Origin: Cardinalis cardinalis
Taxonomy: Eukaryota > Chordata > Aves > Passeriformes > Cardinalidae
Reading direction: 5' to 3'
Length of the DNA: 64,000 nucleotides
Assembly: GCA_014549065.1 (NCBI GenBank)
Contig: JACDOX010000057.1
Span: 3,565,991 to 3,629,990 of the forward strand
The notes under the pieces were generated by a model. That model was not told the DNA's origin and did not search any database. It saw only the letters and a list, made by a program, of their open reading frames with translations. This document shows positions 1 through 13,071 of this stretch, one piece after another. Both the position numbers and the translations under genes were made by a program. Each line of letters opens with the position of its first letter. Position 1 is the stretch's first letter.

Positions 1-1983
1 GCCCAATTAAAATATTTCTGTCCCATTTGTCCAAGCTGGTGACCTCCACATAAAGCATGTAGGAAGAGCCCAAGCAGGCCAGTTTGATGGGCTTGGCTAG
101 CTGAATGCAAGTTATTTTTATCAAAGATTAATGTTTTCCTATAACACTGAAGGCAGTTAATCTATACTTATCATCAGAACATCAAATTTGCATGGAACAG
201 AACTTCAGAAATATCTTGCAACAGAAGTTTATTTCTTTATCATAATTGATCTGCACTTTGCTCATTACTGTCTGGCTTTGTCTTAAACCACAGCCCACTA
301 CTAAATCATTTTAATATTATTGTATGAGCAAAATTCACAAAGGCTGAAGTACCTTCAAGTACCAAGTCTTGCATTCTATCTAATTTGACAAAATTTTGTT
401 TGGAAGGAACACATTTCCTCACCACACAATCAGTTAATTTCCATACAGCTGGGTTTTTTTTATTTTGACTTTCAACAAAGATTTCTGTGAATTTGATAAC
501 TACATAAGTAAGGATCACTAGCTTCAACATCTCTAAAACTTACATTGATTTATTTAATAATATGTGTTTATTAATTTAACATAATGACATTTATTTACAC
601 CAACCAGGGGTTTTTACATTTCCAATTATTATTTGTGTATTTAATTCCACTTCAGGGTATTTTGGAAATACACATAACTTCTCAGAAGCTTAAAGAAAAT
701 AGAGTAACCAAATTTCCAAACTGATCAGTACCCCAAGCTGTTTAAATAAAATCTATTAATGTTACTGTCAATACAATAATGTGTTATATACTACAATAAG
801 TGGAAGAAAACGAGAGGAGATATTTAAGAGTGATAAGGATGGAATGATTCTGAATATAAATTTCTAATATTCATTTTCAGGTTGGCATGTTTACTACATG
901 TCGGGCTTTAGAATGTTCCTTTGCATGAGCATTTGGAAGTAATACTTACTAAATGTATGTTTATTGATATAAAATTAATAAAATTATCAAAGATCCCTAT
1001 CCGATTGTATGAAAATAGAAGATCCAAACATTATTTTGAAAGTAACAGTGTCAAAATTTTAAATAAATTCTTTGGTCTTTAGTATTGCTTAAGCTTCTTC
1101 ACTACAAATTCAAATACAAAATCCAGTTTTCTCTTTACAAGTGATTCAACAACTTCATATAAGAGTTTATTTTCTGACATATTTTGGGTATTCAAACCTA
1201 CAGTCCATCTCACAGAAAATGGAATCTGTAAGCATAATGAAATTTTCTTTACTGAAGGACTCTTAAGACAGTAAAATTGTCAAAACAGTCATCAAGAATT
1301 GTTCACATCTGAGACAGGCTGCTTTTTCAAGGCCTCAGATACAGCCTTCTGTCAGTTATCATGTGCTTTTTCATGAACTACAGATCTCATTTGTAAAAGA
1401 AACGCACAAGCTCAAGATTATTCTTCATTGTTTCCATCTGATTCCTTCATCTGCCATCTTCTTCTTTTCCTTGTGTGATAGTTGCTACATTTTCTTATCC
1501 TTTTTCAAGCTGTATTCTATCTGCAGACTGTAGTTCCTACACAAACATAAGCTCCTTGGTTACCTTTCCCCACTGTGCTGAATTAGCACTACAGAAAGAA
1601 AAGCCTTTTCTCAACAAGCCGTCACTATTAAGCAGAGCAGAATAGCAGCAGAGCAAGAGACCTCACTTAAATCAGAAAACTGGGGGTTGGCAGGCAAATT
1701 TGCAAGTTACTGCATCTGCAATTTTCAATTAACTACTCTGTTGTATTTACAAAAATTACTGAATCTCTTCAGAGATTAAAACCCAAACAAAAGCTCCCAA
1801 ATTATGCCTCTGTGGAAGGATAACACCTCAAAAGATGTAAAAATGATCAAGGGACAGTCATTAGTAAACTTAGACAATACATTTTGTTATATCAACTTTC
1901 TTTCCTTCCAACAAGATATCTGAATTCTTCAGTTCACTGACATTAGACCTTCCAGAACAAAATAAGCAATGACCTTGCCCCGT

Positions 1984-2092
1984 GGGCAGCAGGAGAGAAG
2001 CTGGACCATGATCAGTGTATTCATTAACAGGGCATCATGAGTGAGGCTGGGCTGTGATCAGCATATTCATTAATAGGGCAGCAAGAGCAAGC
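1984..2092. repeat. 46-bp imperfect tandem repeat, about 2.4 copies
   Basis: Copies begin with GGGCAG/GGGCAT at 1984, 2030 and 2076, exactly 46 bp apart. Each full unit carries a GATCAG..TATTCATTAA core. The third copy is partial. There are several substitutions between copies but no visible length change. Confidence 0.85.
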
Positions 2093-2205
2093 AATTAATA
2101 AGCCACACACAGAAACACGTATGGCAGACGTAAAACAACCAAAAATCCCAGTAGCTGCTCTTCCCAACATTATTGGAAAGACCATTTCCTGCACTGCTTG
2201 CTTAA

Positions 2206-2247
2206 AGATTCTTGAACATTCCTTCTAGATTCTTGAATCTTCCTTCT
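2206..2247. repeat. 21-bp tandem duplication
   Basis: AGATTCTTGAACATTCCTTCT-type unit at 2206-2226 repeats at 2227-2247 with two differences, followed by the start of a third copy (AGATTTCTT). Confidence 0.85.
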
Positions 2248-3277
2248 AGATTTCTTTGGGAAATCGCAAGTAAATTATAGATCAAGTCTAACATCCAATA
2301 TTTTTTCTCCTGAATTTCACTACTATTTATAAGGAAAACAATTTCCAAAAATTTTCCACATGCAGGATCTGCATGGCTGTTGAAATGTCAGTTTCAACAC
2401 AGCAGTTAAATGTTAAAGCATAGCACTCTAGAAAAGCAAGGAATCAGCCTGAAGAAACTACAAATAATCTTAATTATTAAGCACATAGATATTACCAGAG
2501 CAGTTATCAAAGACTTGCACCCTTAGAGCAAGCATTAAAGTACTGGTAGAACAAAACCAACATTCACAGATCAAGGAAGGACAGAAGTATAATTAGTTCA
2601 AAGTTCCAATCTTAATTATAAATAACTAATAGGAGGCTTCATAATTGAAAACTTCCACTCATGATAATTTTTTCATGCGCAATTTAGGGATCTGTCACTG
2701 CAGTCAGCACAGTGTTATGAAAGCACACTCTGGCATTGGGGTGTCCTTGTTTCACATTTACAAGATTTACCAGTGAGAATCAGTGAGAAGCTTTCATGTC
2801 AAGAAAGGAATGCGTCCAAATGGAAAGGAGAATAATTAAAACTTTTGGGGATTGAAATAATTCCTTTAGTTATTACTTTTACACACATTTTAGCCAACTG
2901 GCCCATGTGCAGAAAAGTGCAAATACTATAAGGGAGACATCTTTTTCTCACACATTTAGTGGTCAACATAAAAATCAGATCACACCCTGAGTCTCCTCAA
3001 ATTCACCTTTCTCATCAGTGCTGGAGCCTGATTTCTATTGTAGAAATAAAAAACATTTCTGCACCACATATACACTGAAACACTAAACTCCTACAACATT
3101 TCATATCCTGCTGCCGATTATCCAAAATTTCTCATCTCATTTTCTTTTCTGCCTACAATTACAAGCTAAGGCACAATTAAAAAAAATAAATATACATATC
3201 TACATGTCAATATAATTGAAAATTTTGAGTAAAAACAGCACTTTCCACAAGGTACTAGAGAGCAGTTTGCTGGTTAC

Positions 3278-3391
3278 CTTCAGGGCACTGACAGCTGAAT
3301 CCATTGAGGTGGGATGAGCAGGTCCCCCCATTCTGGCATGGCTGCTGGCTGCAATGATCAATCTCTGACTGGCACAGCTCTCCAGTGTAAC
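3278..3391 (-). CDS. DNER: DNER internal coding exon (inferred exon 7): end of EGF4 and most of EGF5
   Basis: A 114 bp minus-strand exon. The acceptor TTTTGTAG is followed by GT-TAC-ACT (phase 1); the exon ends TGC CCT GAA G before GTAACC (phase 1). This symmetrical 1-1 phase is typical of EGF-module exons. The peptide Y-T-G-E-L-C closes EGF4. Then I-D-H-C-S-Q-Q-P-C-Q-N-G-G-T-C and F-S-C-Q-C-P-E-G give five cysteines of EGF5; the sixth must lie in the next exon, outside the window. By sequence alone it could be an exon of many EGF proteins. The matching phase and the five recognisable DNER exons upstream settle it. Confidence 0.96.
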
Positions 3392-5336
3392 CTACAAAAC
3401 AGCTCATAATATTCAGAAGATGAAGCAAAAACAAGGTTTACCACTCAACATACTGCTCAGCCAAGTAGTACCATTATTTTTCTTGAATCAAATTAACCAA
3501 TATAAGCAATAGAATTCAGGACAGTTTCTCATTTCTTATAAAATGAGATTTCTAATTAAAATGTATACTTCATGGGAGGAGCATACAAAACCAGCAGAAT
3601 TCTAGAGACTTCACCTTTTGTATTTTACCAACAGCAATACTCTGACATCACTAGTGGATTGGCAATAGATATTGGGCCCTCACTGGTACTCATATAACCA
3701 AAAAAATAAAGTCTTTTTGGTTTGGTTTTCAAATGCAATTTGAATCCCAAGCCAATAATCTCTAGCAAGGCTTTAAACAGAACTTAACACTGTGAATTAT
3801 TTGTGCATATGCTGAATGTCTGTCATTTGCTCCTACTTCTGGGCTTCAAGAAGAGTGTTTATTTTAAGTGGGAGCTGTGAAGAACTGCTCAGCACAGTTG
3901 CAAACTCTTCCAAATAAGCTTCTATAAGTTCACAAGCTACAGATTGTGTGTACTGTACTATTTGACCATAAGTTTGCTTTGTTCCATATGTCTGATGTCT
4001 GTAACACATCCCCCAAAAATGAACAAACTTAAAATACAATCTAAATTATTCTACACTCCATACCTAAATTTCATAACAAATACCACACATTCCCCTTCCC
4101 TAATTTTTAATTACTTCCAAGAAAATATCTTGAATGCATGACTGAAGAAAAAACCACATGCTACACACAGACATGTCTTATTTTTTTAAAAGGAACCCTA
4201 CAAAAATTATTAATAATCTTCCATCATGAGTTTATTTAACCAAATGGCTGGTGTTAAAGGCTAGTGAGCAATGATTATCACTGCTATGAACAGGTGTAGA
4301 AGAGAAATACCCCCAAGGGGAGACAGAGGACATACATGGACAGCTGATGCAGGAGGAGGAAAACGAAGGGGAACCACCCCCCCACCCCCAATTAAACATT
4401 TGGGGGGGGGAACACCCATGGTTTTATTAAATAATTATTTTTAATGCAATCATTTATAAGAATAAATATATCCTATCTTATTACCACCTATAGTGCATGT
4501 TTTGTCCATCTGAAAGAGAATCTGATTTAGGAATAGCATCCCAAATANTTTGCAGGGACTAGAAACACAGAGGCACTAAACAATCACCAGAGAAGGGGGG
4601 AAAAGCAGTTTTTGGTGAGATACACACTAAGAATCGTTACACCTCTACATTTTGTGCTGACATTTAACTTCATAACAATTCCTTCTCTCAGAATTTGGGA
4701 AGCATGATCATGTTCATATATAAATGTTTCTGAAACTTGCATATGGAGACACATAGGATAATTAAACTCTTACCTACAATCTTCTTTAATATTTTTCATA
4801 TAGAATTAATATTTTTTAGAAATTCAAAGTTAAATAGCAACAGTTAGTTTTCCAGACTGTTTTTTAGTGTGTGGACACAAATTTTGGTGGATACAATAAT
4901 TATGGGTAGAAGCACAAACCACTGAACTTAACATTGATTGAGCCATTTGAATGACATTAGACATCAGATATTAAAAAAAATAAGAAGAATTATTGAAAAA
5001 AAAACCAAAAAGGTAAACCTAAGCTTATGTGTGGTGGTCACAGAACACTTCTGAAAAAAAAAACCTGACAAAGAAAAAGCTGATGTAAACTAAATTTTGC
5101 TCCTGTGTTTTTAGTAGGTAAAACTCCACTAGTTATGATTAATCCCTCCCAGGGCTAAGGCTCAGACATGTGCTTCCAGCGGCATTTTTCACCAGTGAAG
5201 AACCTTCCACTGCCCTTATGTTTTTGTTGCATTTTCTGTCTGTTCTGGTATCAGAAGTTTCACAGTTCACTGCTCTGCAAAAAGAGATGCACCGAATGTC
5301 AAGCAAAGCTGCATTATTCAAGAATTCAAAACCTAC
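3392..5336 (-). other. DNER: DNER intron 6
   Basis: A short intron with consensus GT and AG ends. The only clear structure is the C-tract/G-tract inverted repeat at 4377-4410 (listed separately). No repeat family is recognised. Confidence 0.9.
4377..4410. repeat. C-tract/G-tract inverted repeat
   Basis: C7-A-C5 (4377-4389), a 12-base AT-rich spacer, then G9 (4402-4410). On either strand this can fold into a strong G:C hairpin. The runs could also contribute to G-quadruplex or i-motif structures. Confidence 0.85.
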
Positions 5337-5490
5337 CAGGCAGGCAGCTGCAGGTGAAATTGTTCCTGTCGTGTTTCTGTGCTACATCCGTGCAGGTTGC
5401 GTTGTTCTGGCAAGGTTGGCTCTGACAGGCATCAAATTCTTCACACAGGGAACCCTTATATGCATCTTCACACTCACAAAAAAACGTTGC
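5337..5490 (-). CDS. DNER: DNER internal coding exon (inferred exon 6): second half of EGF3 and most of EGF4
   Basis: A 154 bp minus-strand exon. The acceptor TTTTTAG precedes GCA ACG TTT (phase 0); the exon ends CTG CCT G before GTAGGT (phase 1), 51 codons plus one base. It supplies the last three cysteines of EGF3 (F-C-E-C, then G-S-L-C) and five of EGF4 (D-A-C-Q-S-Q-P-C-Q-N-N-A-T-C, then F-T-C-S-C). Sequons N-A-T and N-F-T are present. The order E-E-F-D-A-C-Q and C-L-P-G matches DNER. Long open frames on the plus strand across 5168-5523 are antisense shadows of this exon. Confidence 0.97.
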
Positions 5491-8400
5491 CTAAAAACAA
5501 AGAGGATATGTACTTCACAATAAATTTTCAAAGATTATGTTTTCAAACAAAGATGGTTTGATTTTCCTGTTCATAACAACAGTAGTTGCTATAAATANAT
5601 CAACTGAACAAAGTTACTCCTTGAAATACTAAACCTGCACCAATTCTTCAGCTTAAATTTTTAATGATGTTGGGNCATTTCATCTAGACAAGGAGTCTAG
5701 GATCAGATCCATAATATCTAAATCATTATACATTTTTTCTTCCATTCCAGAAATTAGATTTATAGGCTGAAATAACTGTCAGAATCAATAATGTGCAGAT
5801 TTACTGCAACAAAGTCCTGTTACAGATATGCAGTCTTTACATGACAACCTCCCAGAGTGGTACTTCAGCAGTAACACTCCCTTTCAATTCTGTTATAACA
5901 TGTCTTCTTCTGAGTGTATTCATTACCTTTTCCAAACTTTGCTGCTTAATAAAAATCAAGACCACTACACCTCTTAAAGGCTTAAAGTACCTACAGGAGG
6001 AATGATATGGCACATTTTTGTTGGTAATAAAATAATTCAAGTCAGATTTAAAAACTCTTTAGGTGACTAAGAGTGTCAAGGAAGTCTCCAAGAAAAGCAG
6101 CAAGGAAAGCTCTCTCCTCTGTGGCATGCATTTAGATGAGATCTGAATCTTTGTTCTTCAAACACTAGATGGCAACATCACTCACTCTCAGCTATTCCAA
6201 AGCCAGACCTTTAGCGCTGGAACGCAGCTGTCCCATGCACAAACGCTGGAATGCAAAGTGCAGAACACGCACGGAACAAGACACAAAGAGATGGGGGCTT
6301 CTGGTTTTGCTTCATATGAATAAACAGTTGTGACTTCAGTAGAAAATAATCACCTTCACCTAAATAAAAAACTTCACTCCGTAAAACTCCAGATTCCACT
6401 CTTCCTTACAACTATCACACTCGCAGAGTTATACAAGAATAAATATGATACATCTTCAAAACTCAGATCCATGACTATGTTATTATCAGGAGTGCCAGAA
6501 GCCCTTCTTAAGCGTACAGTCTACACATGTTCTGGAATTTACCCCAGCCTCTTCCCCACACAGCTCTGAGTATCTCACACACCATTGACAGGTTTCCAAA
6601 AACAGCTGTAGCTCAACAGAAAGACAGTCAAGCAAAAGAGAGTCAAGATTATTATACTCACATAGCACAGCAACTATCTTTAAAGTTTTGATATAGGGAT
6701 CAATTTACCATAAAGAGTACTTAACAAAATGGGGTTTGAAAGCTGCAGAAGAAAACCGTTTTAACACTTCAATCTGAAATATCTAATGACAGGTAACAGT
6801 TCGGAGATGCTGACAAGTTATTCTGTGGAGAAGATTAGGTTATTATCACTAATAATAACTAACCCAATTGATACTAGTTTTTTTCCTGAATAGCTAACAT
6901 GCACTAGTATATTTGAGCCAAACTGAGTCAAGAAGCAGCTCCACACTGCCACTATGCTAGAATTAATGTCAGTAGGAACTCCAAAATGATCTACTATCAA
7001 TCAAGAGACCATCTGTGTATTTTGCTTGATTAGGTGCAAATATATAATATAATTTTGGACAGAAATAAAATAACTTTTTTGCATAATTTGCTATTATCCA
7101 ACCTGTAACATATTTTGAATATACCTGGAATATAGTACTTTTTTGCCATTCTAATTAGGAGAGTAATAAATCCTCTTTTTACTATGGTAAAGAAGTTACA
7201 GTGACCAGAACAAAACTAATGTCTACTCCCTCTTACTGAGAAAGACTTTCAGTATTTAGTACAACTCAGAGTAGTTACTGTAATATTTGAGCAAAATATT
7301 GCATGATAATTGCATACTCCAGAGCATGCTGTACTTAGGAAAATAAGTCCATATGCAGGACAGCATATCTTCAGGTATACATGAGGGGTTTTATAATTTG
7401 CCTTTTTACAGATTATTATCAAAGGAATCTACCCCAAAGCTTTCAGCTTGCACAGAAGACATGGAAATGATAGCTATTCAGTTCAATGTATTATTTCTCT
7501 GTACAGGCAGAGGCCAGATATTTTTTGTGTAAAATTTTTGTGAAATGGGTTCTAAATCTAGCAATAAAAATTCATATTTACACAGTCAGCTCATCCATAT
7601 TTTTTATGGGAGAGTCAAAGTTATGGAACAGAGCAATCTGTGAGAGAAACAACCTCTTATGTAAGCAGAATTGTGGCACTCACAATCAATGGATGGACCA
7701 AGTTCACTTCTGATTTCACTTACATGAAATCAGAAATTCACACAAGACAAATCTCTCCCCTTTGGGTGAACAGCAGAACTTTTCTATTAACTGCTAACTG
7801 TTAACTCATCCTGGTGTAAAGGTGAGTAGATGAATATGAGTAGTATTTATATTGTGATGATGCCAAGACCACTGCTGTAATTCTGATCCTTTCCTGTTTC
7901 CCTTGTGGACAAGTGGCAAGCATGGCAGCAGAACAGGCACAAAGCTCATACAAAGGAAGAAAAAGGCATCACTTGAGCTCAGCATCACCTCACTGCACAG
8001 AACTTCACTCACAGTGATTAATTTTATCTTCCATTCAAAAGCAACAATAATTGAAAACAAAACTTTGTATTAGAACTTTGCTTGTCATAACCACACTTTA
8101 TAAAAAGCATCTAGCTGAGTAGAAATCAAGTTATAGATCAGCAAAAAACTACTAAAAACTGGCCAAGACTCCCAGGTTAGACCAGAATCCATTTGTTTAT
8201 AGTTAAATGCACTCTATACATAACAGTAACCCCCAGTGCTTCTATTGCAGATTGCTAACTACATTTGAATTTCCCAGTAAGCAGATGTGTTCCTACATTC
8301 TTTTACATTCTACTAGATTTGAAATAAAACTATGAAGTACATAAAAGCCCAAAGACAGCCATTAATCTTCTTGAAACTGAAAGCAATGACTACAGCCAGC

Positions 8401-11152
8401 ATTGCTCCTTGCATTGGGCCTTTTATGCCCAATTGTTCTAAGAAGTTGCTTTGCATCCTGCAAGACTAGATTGTGCAAAACCAGAATGAATTATGGATAA
8501 AAACAAACAGCAAATCACAAAGGGCGCATTTTAAATTTAAAGAAAATTAAAGTTTATGTTCTGCAAAAAGAAGTGCCTTGTGGGAAACAGACACAATGGT
8601 TGTCATGTCAAGCATGCAATTTTGGCAGCCGCTTGCTCCATCATTAGGGAAATCATCAAGACATTTCAGAGCACATCTCACATAATTTCAGTTAAACTAT
8701 GGCAAAAACATTCTACTTAATGAAATATGCCCTTCTATCTTTATTTTATGCTGGGCATGAATCAGGGTCCTAGCTGAAGTTCTCTGATGCACCAATATAG
8801 GCTAAAGAGCAAGGAAAGCTCATGGATTTAGAAAGACAGGACAGACAAAAAGACAACATGGCATTTTAATTCCCTCTGGAGTAGGAGGCTGGATGTAAAT
8901 TAACTTCCTTTTGGTCACTGTATTTGATGTTCTAGCAAGCTACCCAGCCCAGCAGGCACCTGGCACAGGTTTGAAGGCATTGGAGAGGATCACTGGGAGC
9001 ATTCCTCATTTATTCAGGCTCTAGAAAACTCAGGAGCAGTTAATGGCAGCAAAAATAGAAGCAATTGCATTTCTGAAGTTAAAATTTTATTTGAAGATAT
9101 TTATATATCTTTAATGGTCATATAAATATATTTACATAATTTTTATAAATTTTTTATGTTTAGAAATATTGAGAACCCTGCTAATTCTTGACCTCTGCCA
9201 TTAATCACTAGATACTCTTCAGAAGTGGATTTTGACATGGTTTGTGTGTCCCACAGCTTCAGCCACAGATCAACTACAGCCTAGTGCATGTTATACCAAA
9301 AACACTGCCTTAAGAAATTTTCTGGTTATTAGGTTCAGAGAAAGAATAGTAATAAGATATGAACAATCCTAATTTTTCCTATTCACTTGCCAGGGAAAGC
9401 AGCAGCCTGCATGTGCTCAAGGCAGGGCTCTCTCATCACTCACTGTTCTGCTTTTAACATAGAAATCTTCCAATGTCAAGATTACAGGTAGGAACATACA
9501 GATACTGGTTTATCTTTGTTTTGAGTTAAATAATTGCTTCTCTTTCTAGCTGTGAAGCCAATCTGTCTTTTTTAAAGAAAAATTTATTTTCTGCATCTTA
9601 AAAGGTTAATAACACATGGATAATTATTAGAGGCCATATATGCTTTTCCCTTAATACAGAAATGCATTAATTCTTCTGCGTAGATACAGGAAACAATTTA
9701 TTCTTATTTTGTAGCATCATATGCAACAAGAGAAAGAAATTAGAGTCATAAAATTGGACAAACAACACGAAAATACATGAAATGAAGCAATCTATCAATA
9801 GATATAACACTTAAATTGACAAAATGGAAAAAGACAATATTTTGATATGCTGTTATGCATAGTAAACTTGAAGATATTATTTATGTAGGTCAAATTCAAA
9901 ATACTGAATTTATAAAATAAAAATGATAAATACAGTAAAGCACAAAAACTAAACTGGACTATGAAATACAACACTGTATCTGAATGAATAATTTATTTGG
10001 ATACCAGCCAGCTGGTATAGTAAAGCAGCATTTACTTCTAAATTCATCTTGCAATAATTATGTTCACACATTACCTCAAGCATTTTGCAAATTCATTTTT
10101 GAGAAATAAAACAGATAATTATTCCAGATGTTAGTACTGCCACGTATGTATAGATTACTGTGGCACTTCGTTTTTGTTACAATTCAAAACACCATTTTCT
10201 ATCAAACGTGTTTATTGAGAATTTAAATCAGAAAATGGTAGCAGATGAACTACAAGTGAATTCACTCAATATGCCAAATTTTTTGTGCTCACAGCAGGCT
10301 CACAGCTGCTAATATTTACTCAACAGTTACTACTGCTTTTATCTCCCAAATGAATAATAATAAAACCCAAGATTAACTGTGTATATTTGTGCTGTAAATG
10401 ACTTCTAATCCATGAAATAAAAAATAACATGTATAGAAGGTAACAGAGTATACAGTATCTAAATCACAAAAGCCCAGTCTGGGTTTGTACAAGCAGAATA
10501 GACTGCAAATTTGACAGATTTGGTTCTTATTTTCTTATGTTGCTAGATCACACAAAATCCCCAGAGTCGTGGAATTGCCATTGTAATCCCTAATGCAGTA
10601 TTATGTAAAGGACAAAGCTGTACAGGAAACCTTGCAACCACTATTAAATTACTCCATTCTGCTTCTTCTCATAATTATGATCGGGTAATTCCATTGCACT
10701 GGTCAGTCTACTCTGAGTTATTAACAGGTGGAGACAGAAGCACTAGATTAAAGCTGACCTAAAACCTACGACAAGGTTGAGAACTTAACAAATCTGAGCA
10801 CATTGGTGTGGAGAGTGGAGATCCCAAGTGCCCACCATGGTCCTCTTTGAGGGAAACTTCCTTCTACAGTGACTCTAAGATGCAGTACAAATTCACTTCC
10901 ACCTGATTTGAACCATTGTTTTTATTGCCAGGGCAGGGTATGAATCTCTGCATCTCGTTTCTGTTATTTTCTTACTTCAAGCACTTGATTTTCAGGTACA
11001 GCAGATAAATATTGTTGTTATTTAGTAACACCCGTGAGCTTTTGATGCCTGTTCCACAGCTGCAAGGTATAAACACCAAGGACTATTTGCCCTGTGTTTC
11101 AATTACCATGGAATTGCCACATTACAGGAATGTCTTGGTGAGCTGACCTTAC
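5491..11152 (-). other. DNER: DNER intron 5
   Basis: GT...AG intron of about 5.7 kb. It is AT-rich (especially about 9080-9160) and has no supported gene, RNA or recognisable transposon. Small open frames on both strands lack motifs and are best taken as chance. Confidence 0.9.
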
Positions 11153-11298
11153 CTCATCTGGCTTGGTGATGCATTTCCCTTTCCCTGAGCATGGGAAGTT
11201 GTCTGAATGGCTCCCCACAGGCAGGCAGGTACTCACTTTCACCACCACAGTCAAGCGTAGAGCCACAATGCACTTGGTAACTGAATCATTCAAAAAGC
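11153..11298 (-). CDS. DNER: DNER internal coding exon (inferred exon 5): end of the non-EGF segment and first half of EGF3
   Basis: A 146 bp minus-strand exon. The acceptor is a long T tract ending AAAG, followed by GC-TTT-TTG (phase 1); the exon ends CCA GAT GAG before GTAAGG (phase 0). The peptide reads F-L-N-D-S-V-T-K-C-I-V-A-L-R-L, then V-V-V-K-V-S-T-C, then P-C-S-G-K-G-K-C, the first three cysteines of an EGF repeat that finishes in exon 6. N-D-S is a sequon. The cysteine in V-T-K-C-I is odd: I recall serine there in mammalian DNER, and it adds one cysteine beyond the pairs expected in this part of the ectodomain. Confidence 0.96.
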
Positions 11299-13051
11299 CT
11301 TTAAAAAAAAAAGAAAATATTCTTGTTATATGACAAAACAGGCTAATACTGTTAATGCTCTGCAGCTAGACAAACAAATAAAGCTTATTTGAAATAAACT
11401 GTCAACTAAGAACAAAATTGCTCATACTTAATACACACCTCACTGATTGCAAGGCATGTAAATACAAATTAAAATACAATTTAGAGACAAACCTCATTAT
11501 TTTGATTAAAATAAAGGAAGACAGGATGGTGAAACAGATCTACTTCCAGAGCTCAAATCTAATTTTTTTTTGGCTTCAAAATGAAATGCTTTTGCCAGCC
11601 ACTTTTTGAAAAGTTAAAATATATAGTTCTTTAATTTCTTTAATGACAAGGAACATGAAAATAAAATTTTGTGGAGAAATACATTTAAATGAATTCATAA
11701 AAGTTACTTTCTGAGCTAAAAAGCACCCAGACTCCTTACACTGGTAAAAGATGGCGAATCCCTTTGGTTTTGTTTTCTATGAAGTTTGCAAGAATATACT
11801 TGTACCACTTAACAGCACTTCTTTGTGTATTTGCAATACAAGTATTATTGAATGTCTGATCTGATGTCTCTATAAGCTGATATGGCNGATAAAGATGAAC
11901 TAAACATGGAAACAAGAAGACTGGACAGGAACAGCAAGATTCATCAATCTCTGGCTAGCACCTGTAACTGCATGGAAGGAAAAAAATTATGGTTGGTAGC
12001 TATTAAAACACACTGGAGGATAACAACTTCACTATCATACACATTCCTAACAGATTAATCTGAAAAATAAAAGAAGGGCAACAGGAAAGAAAATGGGGCA
12101 CACACACAGTCCATGACATATGGGATAAAGTCAGAGTTCAAATAAAAATACACAGCCCCTGCTCCTGTACTTGTGCTTGAACTGCCTCATTCCAGCACTC
12201 TGATTAGACTCCTGCACCACAGCCCTGCCATGTGTGGCATCATTAATGGTTTTGTCCGGGGAGAATAGAGGTGCACTGACACAAAAATGTGGGTTTGGTA
12301 CAGTGTATACACTGTGTGCAGAATTTATGCATAAAAACCACCAAAGATCCTTCCATAAACTGCCAAACCTTGACTTCACTATCCTCCAAGTAGGCAAACT
12401 CCAAAGGTCTGTAGTACAAAATGGAATGTTGCAGGCACAAAGCCATTCTACGATTCCCCTTTTCTTTAGAAAATATAGAAAGAATTTAAGCAAAAATTGA
12501 TGTGTTTTTTTAAAACAAATATCCTTTATTTTTAATAGAACAACACTAAATAGATGCAGTGTATGACATAGAATGTTTTTTCTTAGATTTTTTCACTTTA
12601 AATTGCAAAATGCATTTACAGCCTAAACCTCTAAGGAGCTTCAAAGATGCAATTCAGCTTCTTGCATTATAGACTGGAGACAGCACAACATTTAGTCATG
12701 AGAAAAAAAACCAAAATATTTTTAATGAACAGGAACAAGCAAAAGTTTAATGAAACAGAACTTAAAGTGAATTCTCTTTCAGAACAGCTGCTAAGCATTA
12801 CTTATATTTTGCATATGGAAGTGTCAAGCATGACTAATTCTACAAATTCCACACAAAATCATGTGGAAGACTCGAATTCTTTGTTCTTCATTTTTAGATT
12901 TCACTTTTTAAAATGCTTCATTCCTTCAGATGTTAGTTGTCTATGATCCCTAAATCCTGCCTTCAAACAGGAAAATCTTATGTCCTACATAGACACCACT
13001 GGCTTGAGTACAGCCTCTACAAGTTAGCTGAATGTTCTAAAGGATCAGATT

Positions 13052-13071
13052 AAAAAAAAAAAAAAAAAAAA
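13052..13071. repeat. A20 homopolymer run
   Basis: Twenty consecutive A, then an A-rich tail with C interruptions. Nothing upstream looks like a retrocopied gene. Confidence 0.9.

Larger units (their letters stand above)
1..3277 (-). other. DNER: DNER intron 7 (5' part), no exon seen
   Basis: AT-rich sequence downstream of exon 7 in the direction of transcription. I looked for the next EGF exon (closing cysteine, then a further C-x-N-x-G-x-C pattern on the minus strand) and did not find it, so it probably lies below base 1. The stretch contains two small tandem repeats, at 1984-2092 and 2206-2247, and otherwise nothing I can support. The open frame at 306-530 shows no EGF or other recognisable motif. 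Confidence 0.85.

Noticed and set aside
1..3277. The next DNER EGF exon
   Set aside because: No minus-strand segment with suitable splice sites and the C-x-N-x-G-x-C pattern was found.
5168..5523. Plus-strand open frames of 85 and 117 residues
   Set aside because: They are antisense to DNER exon 6, whose splice sites, phase and EGF cysteines are clear on the minus strand.
12131..12500. Overlapping open frames on both strands of up to 120 residues
   Set aside because: Neither strand shows a domain, and mutual antisense overlap in intron 4 points to chance.
13052..13071. Poly-A run as the tail of a processed pseudogene
   Set aside because: The preceding sequence has no recognisable coding remnant and no flanking duplication was found.
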